Part shown: positions 25,465 to 34,435 of the stretch, one piece after another
Layout: each line of letters opens with the position of its first letter
Position numbering within the stretch: the stretch's first letter is position 1
Made by a program: the position numbers and the translations under genes
Origin: Candidatus Caccoplasma merdavium
GTDB taxonomy: Bacteria > Bacteroidota > Bacteroidia > Bacteroidales > UBA11471
DNA length: 64,000 nt
Assembly (NCBI GenBank): GCA_018715595.1
Contig: DVLI01000011.1
Span: 1 to 64,000, forward strand
Reading direction: 5' to 3'
The notes under the pieces: generated by a model
What the model saw: only the letters and a program-made list of their open reading frames with translations
Databases searched by the model: none
What the model was told of the DNA's origin: nothing

Positions 25465-25633
25465 CATAGATGTATGATAATTTAAGATTCCGGAATAAGG
25501 GACAAACTTACGCATACTTTATGAATTTGTCAATTTTTAAAGTAAATAATTTCATTTTTGCTTTCTTCGACGCCGGAAATCCTCTTCGCAAATCTTATCT
25601 TTGTGGCGGAGTGTCAAAACAAGCCTGCTTGTC

Positions 25634-26761
25634 ATGAAAGGAAGAAAAGTCATCGTCATCGACGACAAAATACCATTTATCCGCGGCATCTTGGAGCCGT
25701 ATGCCGATGTGCGCTACCTCGCACCGGCCGACATCGACCGCACGGCCGTGCATGATGCCGACGTGCTGATTGTCCGCACCCGCACCCGCTGCAACGCCGA
25801 CCTGCTCGACGGGAGTCGCTGCCGCTTCATCGGCACAGCCACCATCGGCTACGACCACATCGATGCCGATTATTGCCGCCGCCAAGGTATCGAATGGCTC
25901 AACGCGCCGGGGTGCAACGCCGCCTCGGTCGCCCAGTACATCACCGCCTCGCTGCTGCGGCACGCCGCCCGAAGAGGCATCGACCTCTCGTCACAATCCA
26001 TCGGCATCGTGGGCGTGGGCCATGTGGGCCGGCAGGTCGAGACCCACTGCCGGCGGCTGGGCATGCAGGTACTCCTCAACGACCCGCCCCGCGCCGAGAA
26101 AGAAGGCAACGAGAACTTCGTCGCCCTCGACGAGATAGCCGACCGGTGCGACTACATCACCTTCCACACCCCGCTCACCCGGGAAGGGAACCACCCCACC
26201 TACCACCTGGCCGACAGCGCGTTTTTCGCCGGATTGCGACGCCGCCCCGTCATCATCAACGCCGCCCGCGGCGGTGTCGTCGACGAACAGTGCCTGCTCG
26301 ACGCTTACCGCAACAGCACCGTAAGCGACATGATCATCGACTGCTGGGAAGGGGAGCCGCACATCTCCGCCGAGCTGCTGCAAAAAGCCTTCATCGCCAC
26401 TCCGCACATCGCCGGATATTCGGCCGACGGGAAAGCCAATGCCACCCGGGCCATGGTCGCCGCCGTCGCCACCCGACTCGGCGTGGCCATCGACCTGTCG
26501 GCCATCGTCCCCCCGGCACCGGCCCGCCCGCTCATCACATTGACGGGGGAAGACGACGACACCGCCCGTGCCGTGTGGGCGACATACGACCCGATGACCG
26601 ACAGCGCCGCCTTGAAGAGTCGCCCCGACACCTTCGAACAGTTACGCGGCAACTACCCCCTGCGCCGGGAATTCGGCGCCTACACCCTCACCCCACCCGC
26701 CTTGGCACGGCGGTTCGAGAACTGGGGTTTTGCCACCTCACCCGCACAACCTTCACTGTAA
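25634..26761 (+). CDS. pdxB: 4-phosphoerythronate dehydrogenase
   Basis: This NAD-dependent oxidoreductase makes a precursor of pyridoxal phosphate. The 375 residues show the D-2-hydroxyacid dehydrogenase fold: the N-terminal VIDDKIPFIRGILEPYADVRYL, the Rossmann loop GIVGVGHVGRQVE, the R/E/H catalytic set around NAARGGVVDE and ATPHIAGYSADGK, and the C-terminal PdxB dimerisation domain. A -7 box TATCTTTG at 25596-25603 excludes the longer start at 25601. The next gene follows after 8 bases. Confidence 0.95.
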   Translation: MKGRKVIVIDDKIPFIRGILEPYADVRYLAPADIDRTAVHDADVLIVRTRTRCNADLLDGSRCRFIGTATIGYDHIDADYCRRQGIEWLNAPGCNAASVAQYITASLLRHAARRGIDLSSQSIGIVGVGHVGRQVETHCRRLGMQVLLNDPPRAEKEGNENFVALDEIADRCDYITFHTPLTREGNHPTYHLADSAFFAGLRRRPVIINAARGGVVDEQCLLDAYRNSTVSDMIIDCWEGEPHISAELLQKAFIATPHIAGYSADGKANATRAMVAAVATRLGVAIDLSAIVPPAPARPLITLTGEDDDTARAVWATYDPMTDSAALKSRPDTFEQLRGNYPLRREFGAYTLTPPALARRFENWGFATSPAQPSL

Positions 26762-26769
26762 TATCCACC

Positions 26770-27033
26770 ATGCACACCGACAACCTCAAAAGCATCTTGG
26801 CCGACCATCTCGGCATCGACATCTCGCAACTGACCGACGACCGCTCCCTCGGCGACCTGGGTCTCGACGAAGTCGACATCGAAGAATTGCTTCTCGCCCT
26901 CGAAGAAGAACTGGATACAGCCAGCGACGCCCCCACATTCGCCCCCCTCACGCTGCCGTTCCTGGGCACTGACGCGCCCCTGACGCCCGACAGCACGGTA
27001 GGCGAACTCATGGCCTATATCCACCCCAGATAG
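26770..27033 (+). CDS. Acyl-carrier-like protein lacking the phosphopantetheine Ser
   Basis: An 87-residue acidic protein that aligns with acyl carrier proteins over its first half: ILADHLGIDISQLTDDRSLGDLGLDEVDIEELL, split here as ILADHLGIDISQLTDD and SLGDLGLDEVDIEELL. Where ACPs have Asp-Ser-Leu, this has Asp33-Glu34-Val35, so no phosphopantetheine can be attached. The middle carries a proline-rich insert (about 55-70) and the end VGELMAYIHPR resembles the last ACP helix. It starts 8 bases after pdxB and lies 227 bases before the true acpP. It may be a non-carrier interaction protein. It is not a sequencing break, as the frame is open throughout. Confidence 0.8.
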   Translation: MHTDNLKSILADHLGIDISQLTDDRSLGDLGLDEVDIEELLLALEEELDTASDAPTFAPLTLPFLGTDAPLTPDSTVGELMAYIHPR

Positions 27034-27259
27034 CAGGAATATGCCATTCAAGAAAATTTGGCCTCTTGCAACAGATTTTAGAAAAACTGTCATTTTCAAA
27101 TAGCCAAAACGGGGGTATTTATTGCACAAAAGACGGTCGAGTGTGCAAGAATATGCAACTTTCTGCGCAAAATATTTTTTTGTTTGGAGAAAAAGCCGTT
27201 TCTTTGCCTCGCAAAATAACAATTAGACCAACTAATTCACTAACTAAAAACTGGAAGTT

Positions 27260-27496
27260 ATGTCTGAAATTGCATCAAGAGTTAAAGCTATCATCGTCGA
27301 CAAACTGGGTGTCGAAGAATCTGAAGTAACCAACGAAGCCAGCTTCACCAACGACCTGGGTGCCGATTCTCTCGACACGGTTGAGTTGATTATGGAATTC
27401 GAAAAAGAATTCGATGTTACCATTCCCGACGATCAAGCTGAAAAAATCACGACCGTAGGCGACGCTGTATCTTACATCGAAGCTAACGCAAAGTAA
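27260..27496 (+). CDS. acpP: Acyl carrier protein
   Basis: A 78-residue carrier of growing acyl chains in fatty-acid synthesis. The attachment site is Ser37 in [15 protein letters not shown]. The acidic helix II and the short length are typical. It starts the operon acpP-fabF-rnc; fabF follows after 22 bases. A TTTG and a weaker -7-like TTTCTTTG lie at 27179-27206 upstream. Confidence 0.98.
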   Translation: MSEIASRVKAIIVDKLGVEESEVTNEASFTNDLGADSLDTVELIMEFEKEFDVTIPDDQAEKITTVGDAVSYIEANAK

Positions 27497-27518
27497 AAAC
27501 GACCCCTCTTAACACCTT

Positions 27519-28775
27519 ATGGAATTAAAAAGAGTCGTAGTAACAGGCCTCGGAGCAGTTACCCCATTGGGCATCGGCGTCGAAGAGACGTGGAATGCCC
27601 TTATAAATGGAGTAAGTGGTGCCGGGCCTATTACTCATTTTGATGCGTCACTCTTCAAGACGCAATTTGCCTGTGAAGTCAAAGGGTTCGATCCCACCAA
27701 ATACCTCGACAAAAAAGAGGCTCGCAAATTCGACCGTTATGCTCAACTGGCCGTAGCCTCGGCCAAGGAAGCCATCGAAGACTCGGGCGTCGACTTGGAG
27801 AAAATAAACAAAAACCGGGTTGGCGTCATCTACACGTCGGGCATCGGAGGTATCCGCACTTTCGAAGACGAAATGCGCAGTTACGACGCCGAGAAAGGGC
27901 CGAAATTCAATCCGTTCTTCATTCCCAAGATGATTGCCGACATCGCTGCCGGCCAAATCTCGATGATTTACGGTTTCCACGGTCCCAACTTCGCCACCGT
28001 ATCGGCTTGCGCCTCGTCGACCAACGCGCTCATCGATGCCTTCAACTATGTGCGTCTGGGTATGGCCGACATGATTCTCTCCGGAGGAGCCGAAGCCCCC
28101 GTTTCGGTAGCCGGTGTAGGCGGATTCAACGCCATGCACGCCCTCTCGACCCGCAACGATGACCCCGAACACGCCAGCCGTCCGTTCAGCGCCAGCCGCG
28201 ACGGATTTGTCATGGGTGAAGGAGCCGCCTGCCTCGTGCTCGAAGAGCTCGAACACGCCTTGGCCCGCGGAGCCAAAATCTACGCCGAAGTCATTGGCGG
28301 CGGTCTCTCGGCCGACGCTTACCACCTCACCGCCACCCACCCCGAAGGACTGGGTGCCAAACTGGTGATGGAAAACGCCTTGGCCGACGCCCACATCAAA
28401 CCCGAAGAGGTCGACTACATCAACGTGCACGGTACCTCGACTCCGGTAGGTGACATCTCCGAGGCAAAAGCCATCAAGCAAGTTTTCGGCGATCACGCCT
28501 ACGAGCTCAACATCAGCTCCACCAAATCGATGACCGGACACCTCCTCGGTGCTGCCGGCGCCACCGAAGCGATGATATGCGTGAAAGCCATCGAGAACGA
28601 CATCGTGCCCCCGACCATCAACTTCACCGAAGGCGATGAAGATCCTGAAATCGACTACAAACTCAACTTCACATTCAACAAAGCACAAAAGAGAACCATC
28701 AATGTAGCCCTCTCCAACACGTTTGGATTCGGTGGCCACAACGCCAGTCTCATTGTGAAAAAATTCTCGAAGTAA
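27519..28775 (+). CDS. fabF: Beta-ketoacyl-ACP synthase II
   Basis: It condenses malonyl-ACP with acyl-ACP in fatty-acid elongation. The 418 residues match FabF. The catalytic Cys lies in TVSACASSTNAL, the first His in VHGTSTPVGD and the second in KSMTGHLLGAAGA; the C-terminal NTFGFGGHNASL is the usual gatekeeper region. It follows acpP directly, a common arrangement. Confidence 0.98.
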   Translation: MELKRVVVTGLGAVTPLGIGVEETWNALINGVSGAGPITHFDASLFKTQFACEVKGFDPTKYLDKKEARKFDRYAQLAVASAKEAIEDSGVDLEKINKNRVGVIYTSGIGGIRTFEDEMRSYDAEKGPKFNPFFIPKMIADIAAGQISMIYGFHGPNFATVSACASSTNALIDAFNYVRLGMADMILSGGAEAPVSVAGVGGFNAMHALSTRNDDPEHASRPFSASRDGFVMGEGAACLVLEELEHALARGAKIYAEVIGGGLSADAYHLTATHPEGLGAKLVMENALADAHIKPEEVDYINVHGTSTPVGDISEAKAIKQVFGDHAYELNISSTKSMTGHLLGAAGATEAMICVKAIENDIVPPTINFTEGDEDPEIDYKLNFTFNKAQKRTINVALSNTFGFGGHNASLIVKKFSK

Positions 28776-28781
28776 GAAATC

Positions 28782-29588
28782 GTGTTTGAGAAGATCATCT
28801 TTTCCGTAAGGCTCTTTATGTCACGACATAAGGAGCCTTATTCGTCTTTCTACCGCCTGCTGGGTTTCTATCCCCGCCGCATCGGGCTCTACCAGCAGGC
28901 ACTCACCCACCGCTCGGCCACCGTGGCCGACGAAAACGGCCGCAAAATCAACAACGAGCGGCTCGAATTCCTGGGCGATGCCGTCTTCACGCTCGTCACG
29001 GCCGACATCTTGTACCACGCCTTCCCCGAGAACCGCGAAGGATTCCTCTCCAATGCCCGTTCCCGCATCATCCGCCGGGAAAACCTCAACCGCATCGCCG
29101 AAGAAATGGGGCTCGACAAGTTGGTGCAGACCGACATACAGTACACCTCACACAACAACTACATCTACGGCAATGCCTTTGAGGCCCTCATCGGAGCCAT
29201 CTACCTCGACCAAGGCTTCAAATTCTGCCGCCGATTCATCGCCGAACGCATCTTCGCCCGCCACATCGACCTCAAACAGGTCACCCAGACCGACATCAAT
29301 TTCAAATCGAAACTCGTCGAGTGGGGACAGCGTCACCGCGTCGAGGTCGACTGGAAACTCGAAAGTTCCTCTTTCGACGAAAACAACAACCCCCTCTTCA
29401 CCGTGCGGGCCATTGCGGGACACGTCGAAGGAAATCCGGCCACGGGATATTCCAAGAAAGAAGCCCAACAGAAAGCCTCACAACAGATTCTGAAACAGTT
29501 GCACCAAGACAAAGACTTCTTGCGGGCCATTCTCTACCAGGGCACGCCACAGAAAGCGGCGACCGACGAAAACGGGAAAGAGAAGTAA
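28782..29588 (+). CDS. rnc: Ribonuclease III
   Basis: It cuts double-stranded RNA in rRNA maturation and mRNA decay. The catalytic signature NNERLEFLGDAVFTLV is intact, with the second acidic site in YGNAFEALIGAIYLDQG. The C-terminal double-stranded RNA-binding domain runs from about residue 165 to 235 (FKSKLVEWGQ ... GYSKKEAQQKASQQIL). The reading uses GTG at 28782; ATG 28818 (MSRHKEPYSSF) is a good alternative. It follows fabF with 6 bases between and ends at a strong terminator. Confidence 0.96.
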   Translation: MFEKIIFSVRLFMSRHKEPYSSFYRLLGFYPRRIGLYQQALTHRSATVADENGRKINNERLEFLGDAVFTLVTADILYHAFPENREGFLSNARSRIIRRENLNRIAEEMGLDKLVQTDIQYTSHNNYIYGNAFEALIGAIYLDQGFKFCRRFIAERIFARHIDLKQVTQTDINFKSKLVEWGQRHRVEVDWKLESSSFDENNNPLFTVRAIAGHVEGNPATGYSKKEAQQKASQQILKQLHQDKDFLRAILYQGTPQKAATDENGKEK

Positions 29589-29631
29589 AAACGACGGCGG
29601 CAGAGAACAAATCTCTGCCGCCGTCGTTTTC
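29587..29631. terminator. Bidirectional terminator between rnc and the WbqC-like gene
   Basis: A perfect 20-bp stem (29587-29606 with 29612-29631) and a 5-base loop, with A and T runs on either side. It serves two convergent genes. Confidence 0.9.
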
Positions 29632-29647
29632 GAAAAGGGAGTCGACA

Positions 29648-30271
29648 TCAGCGGTCATAGAGCACAAGAAGCGACTCGTTCCCCATGTTAAACAACAAAT
29701 CGATAATCGAAAGATTGGGCGAAAAGCCCCATTTCATCGAAAAAACCTGATAATACGGACGCGGCAGGAGCGCTTCGACGGGAGGGCGTTTCGGGTTGAT
29801 GGCATCGCGCAAATCGTCGGCATCGTCACCCGGCGAGAGATATGAGTCGCTGTATGAGACGTCGGGCGAAATACCCAGCAGGCGGCACACCGTCTCTTGC
29901 AGTTCGCGATTGTAATCGAGCAGGAAACGCCCCGCCTGCGACTTCTCGTAAAAGGGGAAAAGGTCGTCGCGATAATACTCGAAAAATGGCGACGAACCAT
30001 AGGCCGATGCGATGGCATTCCAATGGATATGCTGCCAGTTATCATGCGTCGAGATGCGCATGTCCCGGGTAAAAGGCTTGCCGGGACGCGTACGCTCCAC
30101 CGGAATGGAGAGCGACAACTCCCCACCTGCCGACATGATGGTGCAACGGTTGCGGTAGGACTGCTTCACATAATGGCTCCACGCCTCGACCACCGCCCTA
30201 TCGTAGCGGCACAAGGCCCGATAATAGGCGACAGGAGCCAAATAGGCCGTGGAAAGATAAACGACAGACAT
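29648..30271 (-). CDS. WbqC-like family protein
   Basis: A 207-residue cytoplasmic protein of the WbqC family, named after an O-antigen cluster protein. Seen are the N-terminal YLAPVAYYRALCRY, the YRNRCTI motif and the SIPVERTRPGKPFTRDMRIS region, then DNWQHIHWNAIASAYGSSPFFEYY, split here as DNWQHIHWNAIASAY and GSSPFFEYY. It lies 3 bases after lepB on the same strand, as in many Bacteroidales genomes. The reaction is not established. Confidence 0.9.
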   Translation of the reverse strand: MSVVYLSTAYLAPVAYYRALCRYDRAVVEAWSHYVKQSYRNRCTIMSAGGELSLSIPVERTRPGKPFTRDMRISTHDNWQHIHWNAIASAYGSSPFFEYYRDDLFPFYEKSQAGRFLLDYNRELQETVCRLLGISPDVSYSDSYLSPGDDADDLRDAINPKRPPVEALLPRPYYQVFSMKWGFSPNLSIIDLLFNMGNESLLVLYDR

Positions 30272-30274
30272 GGA

Positions 30275-31708
30275 CTACAACGACGAAACAGGACGGAAGA
30301 GGCGGTTCCAACGAATATGTCCGTCGAACCAGCTGCGGTCTTTATCTATCGACAACCACACAAAGAGCGGCTTGCCCACGATATGGTCTTCGGGCACAAG
30401 CCCCCAGAAACGGCTGTCGGCCGAGTTGTCGCGATTATCACCCAACATCATGTAATAGTCCATCTTGAAGCAATAGGTATCGGTCTCCTCTCCGTTGATG
30501 AAGATGCGGCCGTCACGCCGTTCGAGACGATTGCCCTCGTGGTCTCGGATTGCCCGTTCATAGAGCGGATAATTCTCTGCCGTCAGCCGTATGGTATCGC
30601 CGCGACGGGGAATCCACAGCGGGCCGAAATCGGCTCGCGTCCACCCCTTGCCATACCCCAGCGGATAAGCCTCTCCACCATAGACACCCGGCTCCTGCAC
30701 AATCTTCGACACATAGGGATATTTCTTCACCCGCGCCAGGGCTTCGGGCGTAAGCGGCATGTGATAAATGGTGGGAAACGTACCGTCGGAATCGGGATAA
30801 AAGCCCAATGCCTGCAAATCGTTATACCAGCCGCGATCGGCCGATACCAAACGGCGGTCATCGGCACTCACGCCCAACTCCCTGAACTGCTTCTCGACAA
30901 AACGGTAGCCGGGTTGCAGCATCACAAAGTAATTGAACTGTATGTTGCGGGGATTCTCGATGGCTCGGCCATCGACATAGACCTGATTGTCGCGTATCTC
31001 GAACGTGTCGCCCGGCATGCCGATGCAACGCTTCACATAGTTCTCGCGCCGGTCGACGGGTCGATAGACAATCTCCCCAAACTGCTCCTTGTTGTGTTTC
31101 AACGCCTCCCGTCCCACATAATGGACCAGCGTGTAATAGTCGGGATTGGGCACCCGCACGGCCACCGTGTCGCCCGCCGGGAAATTAAAGACGACGATGT
31201 CGCCCCGTTTCACCTCGCCAAGGCCGGCCAACCGGTGATAGGGCCACGACGGCCACTCGACATAGGACTTGATGTTGAGTATCGGGAAGGTGTTCTGCAC
31301 GAGCGGGAACGAGAGCGGCGTGTTGGGCACGCGCGGCCCGTAGCTAACTTTGCTCACAAAAAGGTAATCGCCCACGAGCAACGATTTTTCGAGCGAAGAG
31401 GTGGGTATCTTATAATTCTGGAAAAGGAAAATATTGATAAGATAGACTGCCACCAAGGCATACACGATGGCATCGACCCACTCCATGACACGCAACACGG
31501 TCTTGTTTTTCGACCGCTTCCAGAACGTCCAAGGCACATAATGGGTAAGATAGATGTCGGCCATGACGATGAGCAACGGCAAAATATAGTAATTGTCGAG
31601 CCACACCGCAAAAAGGATAAAAAGGACGGCCGCCACGCCAAAACGTATCCAGCGGGTCTTCTTCACGGCCTGCAACCGCTCTTTCAACGTAGGTGATGAG
31701 AAAGACAT
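30275..31708 (-). CDS. lepB: Signal peptidase I
   Basis: It cuts signal peptides off exported proteins at the outer face of the inner membrane. The protein has two N-terminal hydrophobic segments (about 23-55) and another near 75-98. The nucleophile Ser is in IPTSSLEKSLLVGDYLFVSK and the general-base Lys in RENYVKRCIGMPGD. At 477 residues it is longer than the E. coli enzyme, as usual in Bacteroidales, because of an inserted periplasmic region. I chose ATG 31708, 11 bases after the dapB stop; the longer start at 31768 lies in dapB. It forms an operon dapB-lepB-wbqC. Confidence 0.93.
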   Translation of the reverse strand: MSFSSPTLKERLQAVKKTRWIRFGVAAVLFILFAVWLDNYYILPLLIVMADIYLTHYVPWTFWKRSKNKTVLRVMEWVDAIVYALVAVYLINIFLFQNYKIPTSSLEKSLLVGDYLFVSKVSYGPRVPNTPLSFPLVQNTFPILNIKSYVEWPSWPYHRLAGLGEVKRGDIVVFNFPAGDTVAVRVPNPDYYTLVHYVGREALKHNKEQFGEIVYRPVDRRENYVKRCIGMPGDTFEIRDNQVYVDGRAIENPRNIQFNYFVMLQPGYRFVEKQFRELGVSADDRRLVSADRGWYNDLQALGFYPDSDGTFPTIYHMPLTPEALARVKKYPYVSKIVQEPGVYGGEAYPLGYGKGWTRADFGPLWIPRRGDTIRLTAENYPLYERAIRDHEGNRLERRDGRIFINGEETDTYCFKMDYYMMLGDNRDNSADSRFWGLVPEDHIVGKPLFVWLSIDKDRSWFDGHIRWNRLFRPVSSL

Positions 31709-31719
31709 AACAACCGTAT

Positions 31720-32433
31720 TTAGAATTTGAGCATATCCTGCATGGTGAGGAAACCTTTTTTGCCGCAAGTAAACTCGGCAGCCACGACAGCACCGAGGGC
31801 AAAGCCCATGCGGCTCTTGGCATCGTGGGTGATGGTGATGGTGTCGACATCGCTCTCGTAGCAGATGGTGTGAATGCCGGGCACCTCGTCGCGGCGTATG
31901 GCCTTGATGCCGATTTCACCCTCGGCCGGTTCGCGCCCTTCGACCCACGCCGTCTTGCGGTCGAGGCAGGCGATGATGTCTTCGGCCAACGTGATGGCGG
32001 TACCGCTGGGAGCATCGAGCTTGTGTATGTGGTGCGTCTCTTCCATCTTCACCTCATAGGCCGGGAACTGGTTCATGATACGGGCCAAATACTTGTTGAG
32101 GGCAAAAAAGATGTTCACGCCGAGGCTGAAATTGGAGGCATAGAAAAATGTCTGCCCGTTGCGGCAGGCCTCCTGCACCTCGGGCAGATGTTCGAGCCAG
32201 CCCGTCGTGCCCGACACGACCGGCACACCGGCGGCAAAAGCCTTGCGGTAGTTGCCGAGCGCCACCGACGGAGCCGTAAACTCGATGGCCACATCGGCGC
32301 TGCGGAAAGCCTCCGACTCAAACTCCTCGGGGTTGTTCACATCGATAATCGACACGATTTCATGTCCGCGGCTGCGGGCTATCTGCTCGATGGCGTGTCC
32401 CATCTTTCCATATCCTATCAGTGCAAGTTTCAT
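31720..32433 (-). CDS. dapB: 4-hydroxy-tetrahydrodipicolinate reductase
   Basis: It reduces hydroxytetrahydrodipicolinate in lysine and peptidoglycan diaminopimelate synthesis. The N-terminal GYGKMGHAIEQIA is the NAD(P) site; the catalytic region is MEETHHIHKLDAPSGTAITLAE with the HH pair and Lys. The 237 residues are shorter than the E. coli protein, as in Bacteroidota. It is first in the operon with lepB and wbqC; its promoter overlaps the tandem repeat upstream. Confidence 0.95.
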   Translation of the reverse strand: MKLALIGYGKMGHAIEQIARSRGHEIVSIIDVNNPEEFESEAFRSADVAIEFTAPSVALGNYRKAFAAGVPVVSGTTGWLEHLPEVQEACRNGQTFFYASNFSLGVNIFFALNKYLARIMNQFPAYEVKMEETHHIHKLDAPSGTAITLAEDIIACLDRKTAWVEGREPAEGEIGIKAIRRDEVPGIHTICYESDVDTITITHDAKSRMGFALGAVVAAEFTCGKKGFLTMQDMLKF

Positions 32434-32498
32434 AGCTGTCTTGTGTTTTATAACATAAACAAATCATCGGCTTTTCAGCCCATTATCTTATATTTTTG

Positions 32499-32530
32499 CA
32501 AATATAGCGAAAGGTGAGCGCAGAGACAAA
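32499..32530 (-). promoter_or_regulatory. dapB promoter, partly made of the 85-bp repeat
   Basis: On the minus strand, -33 TTTG (32527-32530), a 20-base spacer and -7 TATATTTG (32499-32506) match the Bacteroidota consensus exactly. The -33 box, the spacer and most of the -7 box belong to the first repeat unit, which begins at 32502. Confidence 0.75.
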
Positions 32531-32780
32531 AGGAAAACGAAGTTTTCTGCTTTTGGCTATGCCGAACCGAATCCTATATTCTGAAAATATAGCGAAAGGT
32601 GAGCGCAGAGACAAAAGGAAAACGAAGTTTTCTGCTTTTGGCCATGCCGAACCGAATCCTATATTCTGAAAATATAGCGAAAGGTGAGCGCAGAGACAAA
32701 AGGAAAACGAAGTTTTCTGTTTTTGGCTATGCCGAACCGAATCCTATATTCTGAAAATATAGCGAAAGGTGAGCGCAGAG
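32502..32780. repeat. 85-bp tandem repeat, three full units and one partial
   Basis: Units start at 32502, 32587, 32672 and 32757; the last is cut after 24 bases. The full units differ at only a few positions (for example GGCTATGCC or GGCCATGCC). Each holds a small hairpin GAAAAC-GAA-GTTTTC. The unit looks like a dispersed Bacteroidales intergenic repeat. No spacers exist, so it is not a CRISPR. Confidence 0.9.
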
Positions 32781-32979
32781 GGCACCGTCATTCCCGCCCA
32801 CGAGCGGGAATACAACGACCCGGCGTCGGGAGTGCCTGTATGGAATCCCCGTCGAGCACACGGCGGCCTCACAACGCGACGGCGGCCTCACGCAAAAAGG
32901 GGAAACGCCGCTTCTCGCCCGAATAAAATAAAAAAGACTTTTTCTCTCGAAAAACAAGGTTTCACATCGTAACACGATT
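32781..32979. other. Gene-free stretch before the DUF2851 gene
   Basis: About 200 bases after the repeats without a gene. A short inverted pair ATTCCCGC/GCGGGAAT lies near 32791-32812. No clear promoter was found. Confidence 0.4.
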
Positions 32980-34260
32980 ATGGAAAAACTCCTGTATTAT
33001 ATGTGGGAACAGCGACTGCTGAGCCATGTGCCGGCGCTGACCACCCGGGGCGAGGCCATCGAGGTCGTCGACCCGGGTCGGCGCAACCCGAATGCCGGGC
33101 CCGACTTCTTCAACGCCAAGGTGCGCATCGGCGACCGCTTGTGGGCGGGCAATGTAGAGATGCACCTGCGGGCGAGCGACTGGACGGTGCACGGACACTC
33201 GGCCGACAAAGCCTACGACTCGGTGGTGCTGCACGTCGTGACCGAAGCCGATGCCAAGGTGTTCCGCTCCAACGGCGAGGCGGTGCCGCAATGGGTCGTG
33301 ACCATTCCCCAGACATTGCAGGACGACTATGCCTTCCTCACCTCGCAGAGCGAATCGCTACCCTGCCGCGAACGCATCGGTGAGCTCCCGCCCCTTTTTC
33401 TCACCGACTGGCTCACCGCCCTCGCACTCGAACGCCTGCAACAGAAGAGCGGCCGCATCGACGACCTGCTCGCACAGCACCAGGGCAACTGGGAAGAGGT
33501 GTGCTACATCACCCTGGCCCGGAGCATGGGCTTCGGGGTGAACAGCGATGCCTTCGAGCGGCTGGCACGCAGCCTGCCGCTGCTCTTCCTGCAAAAGCAT
33601 GCCGACTCGCTGCTGCAAGTCGAGGCATTCCTCTTCGGACAGGCCGGTCTGCTCGACCGTGAAAAGGGAGCTGCCGACCCCTATGCCTCGCGTCTGAGCC
33701 GGGAGTATGACTTCCTGCGCGACAAATTCTCACTCACGCCCATCGACCCGACAGCCTGGAAATTCATGCGGCTGCGCCCGGCCAACTTTCCCCACCAGCG
33801 CATCGCCCTGCTGGCGCAACTCATACACCGGGGATTCACCCTCTTTGCCCGCCTGCTCGAATGCGAAGACGAGAAGGCCATACAATCGCTCTTCGACATT
33901 CACCTCGAAGGTTACTGGGACACGCACTACTCCTTCGGCGTGGAATCTCCGCCCCGCATCAAGACACTGGGACGGGGTGCCGTGCGACTGCTCATCATCA
34001 ACTGTGTGGCTCCCCTGCTCTACGCCTACGCGACACGCATCGGGAGCGAAATCTTCGCCGACCGGGCCATGCGGTTGCTCGAAAGCCTGCCTGCCGAAGA
34101 CAACCACATCATGCGCCGCGTGTCGGCAGCCGGTATCGTCATGGAGTCGGCGCTCGACAGCCAGGCAGCCCTGCAACTCTACACCGCCTACTGCGAACCG
34201 CACAAGTGCATCTATTGCCGCATAGGACACCGGCTGCTCGCCCGCCGGGAGAAAAAGTAA
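32980..34260 (+). CDS. DUF2851 protein
   Basis: A 426-residue protein of the DUF2851 family, found mainly in Bacteroidota. The conserved N-terminus reads LLYYMWEQRLLSH, then NPNAGPDFFNAKVRIG, LWAGNVEMHLRASDW and YDSVVLHVV, with DW and H residues that look like a nuclease-type core; this last point is inference only. The C-terminal half is helical and ends with a CIYCRIG Cys pair. No signal peptide is present. It stands alone between the repeat region and the pnp terminator. Confidence 0.88.
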   Translation: MEKLLYYMWEQRLLSHVPALTTRGEAIEVVDPGRRNPNAGPDFFNAKVRIGDRLWAGNVEMHLRASDWTVHGHSADKAYDSVVLHVVTEADAKVFRSNGEAVPQWVVTIPQTLQDDYAFLTSQSESLPCRERIGELPPLFLTDWLTALALERLQQKSGRIDDLLAQHQGNWEEVCYITLARSMGFGVNSDAFERLARSLPLLFLQKHADSLLQVEAFLFGQAGLLDREKGAADPYASRLSREYDFLRDKFSLTPIDPTAWKFMRLRPANFPHQRIALLAQLIHRGFTLFARLLECEDEKAIQSLFDIHLEGYWDTHYSFGVESPPRIKTLGRGAVRLLIINCVAPLLYAYATRIGSEIFADRAMRLLESLPAEDNHIMRRVSAAGIVMESALDSQAALQLYTAYCEPHKCIYCRIGHRLLARREKK

Positions 34261-34374
34261 CCGGGGCATCGCGCTCCATCACGCCCAAGCCCGGTGCCGG
34301 CTTCCACAAGGGCTTTTCTTGCCCCTCAAAAACGGACCTCTTGCACGGCCTTTACACTGAGCAGAAGAAAGAAA

Positions 34375-34405
34375 AACGGGGTGGCACACATGGTGCCACC
34401 CCGTT
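34375..34405 (-). terminator. Terminator of pnp
   Basis: A 13-bp GC-rich stem (34375-34387 with 34393-34405) is followed on the minus strand by a T-rich run. It lies 31 bases after the pnp stop. Confidence 0.85.
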
Positions 34406-34435
34406 GCAGGTTAAGCGGTGCAGATACCGCTCGCA

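Noticed and set aside
25873-26769. Long frame upstream of the acyl-carrier-like gene
   Set aside because: Only the part from 26770 resembles a real protein; the rest is pdxB read in another frame.
32502-32780. CRISPR array
   Set aside because: The repeats are directly adjacent with no variable spacers and no cas genes.
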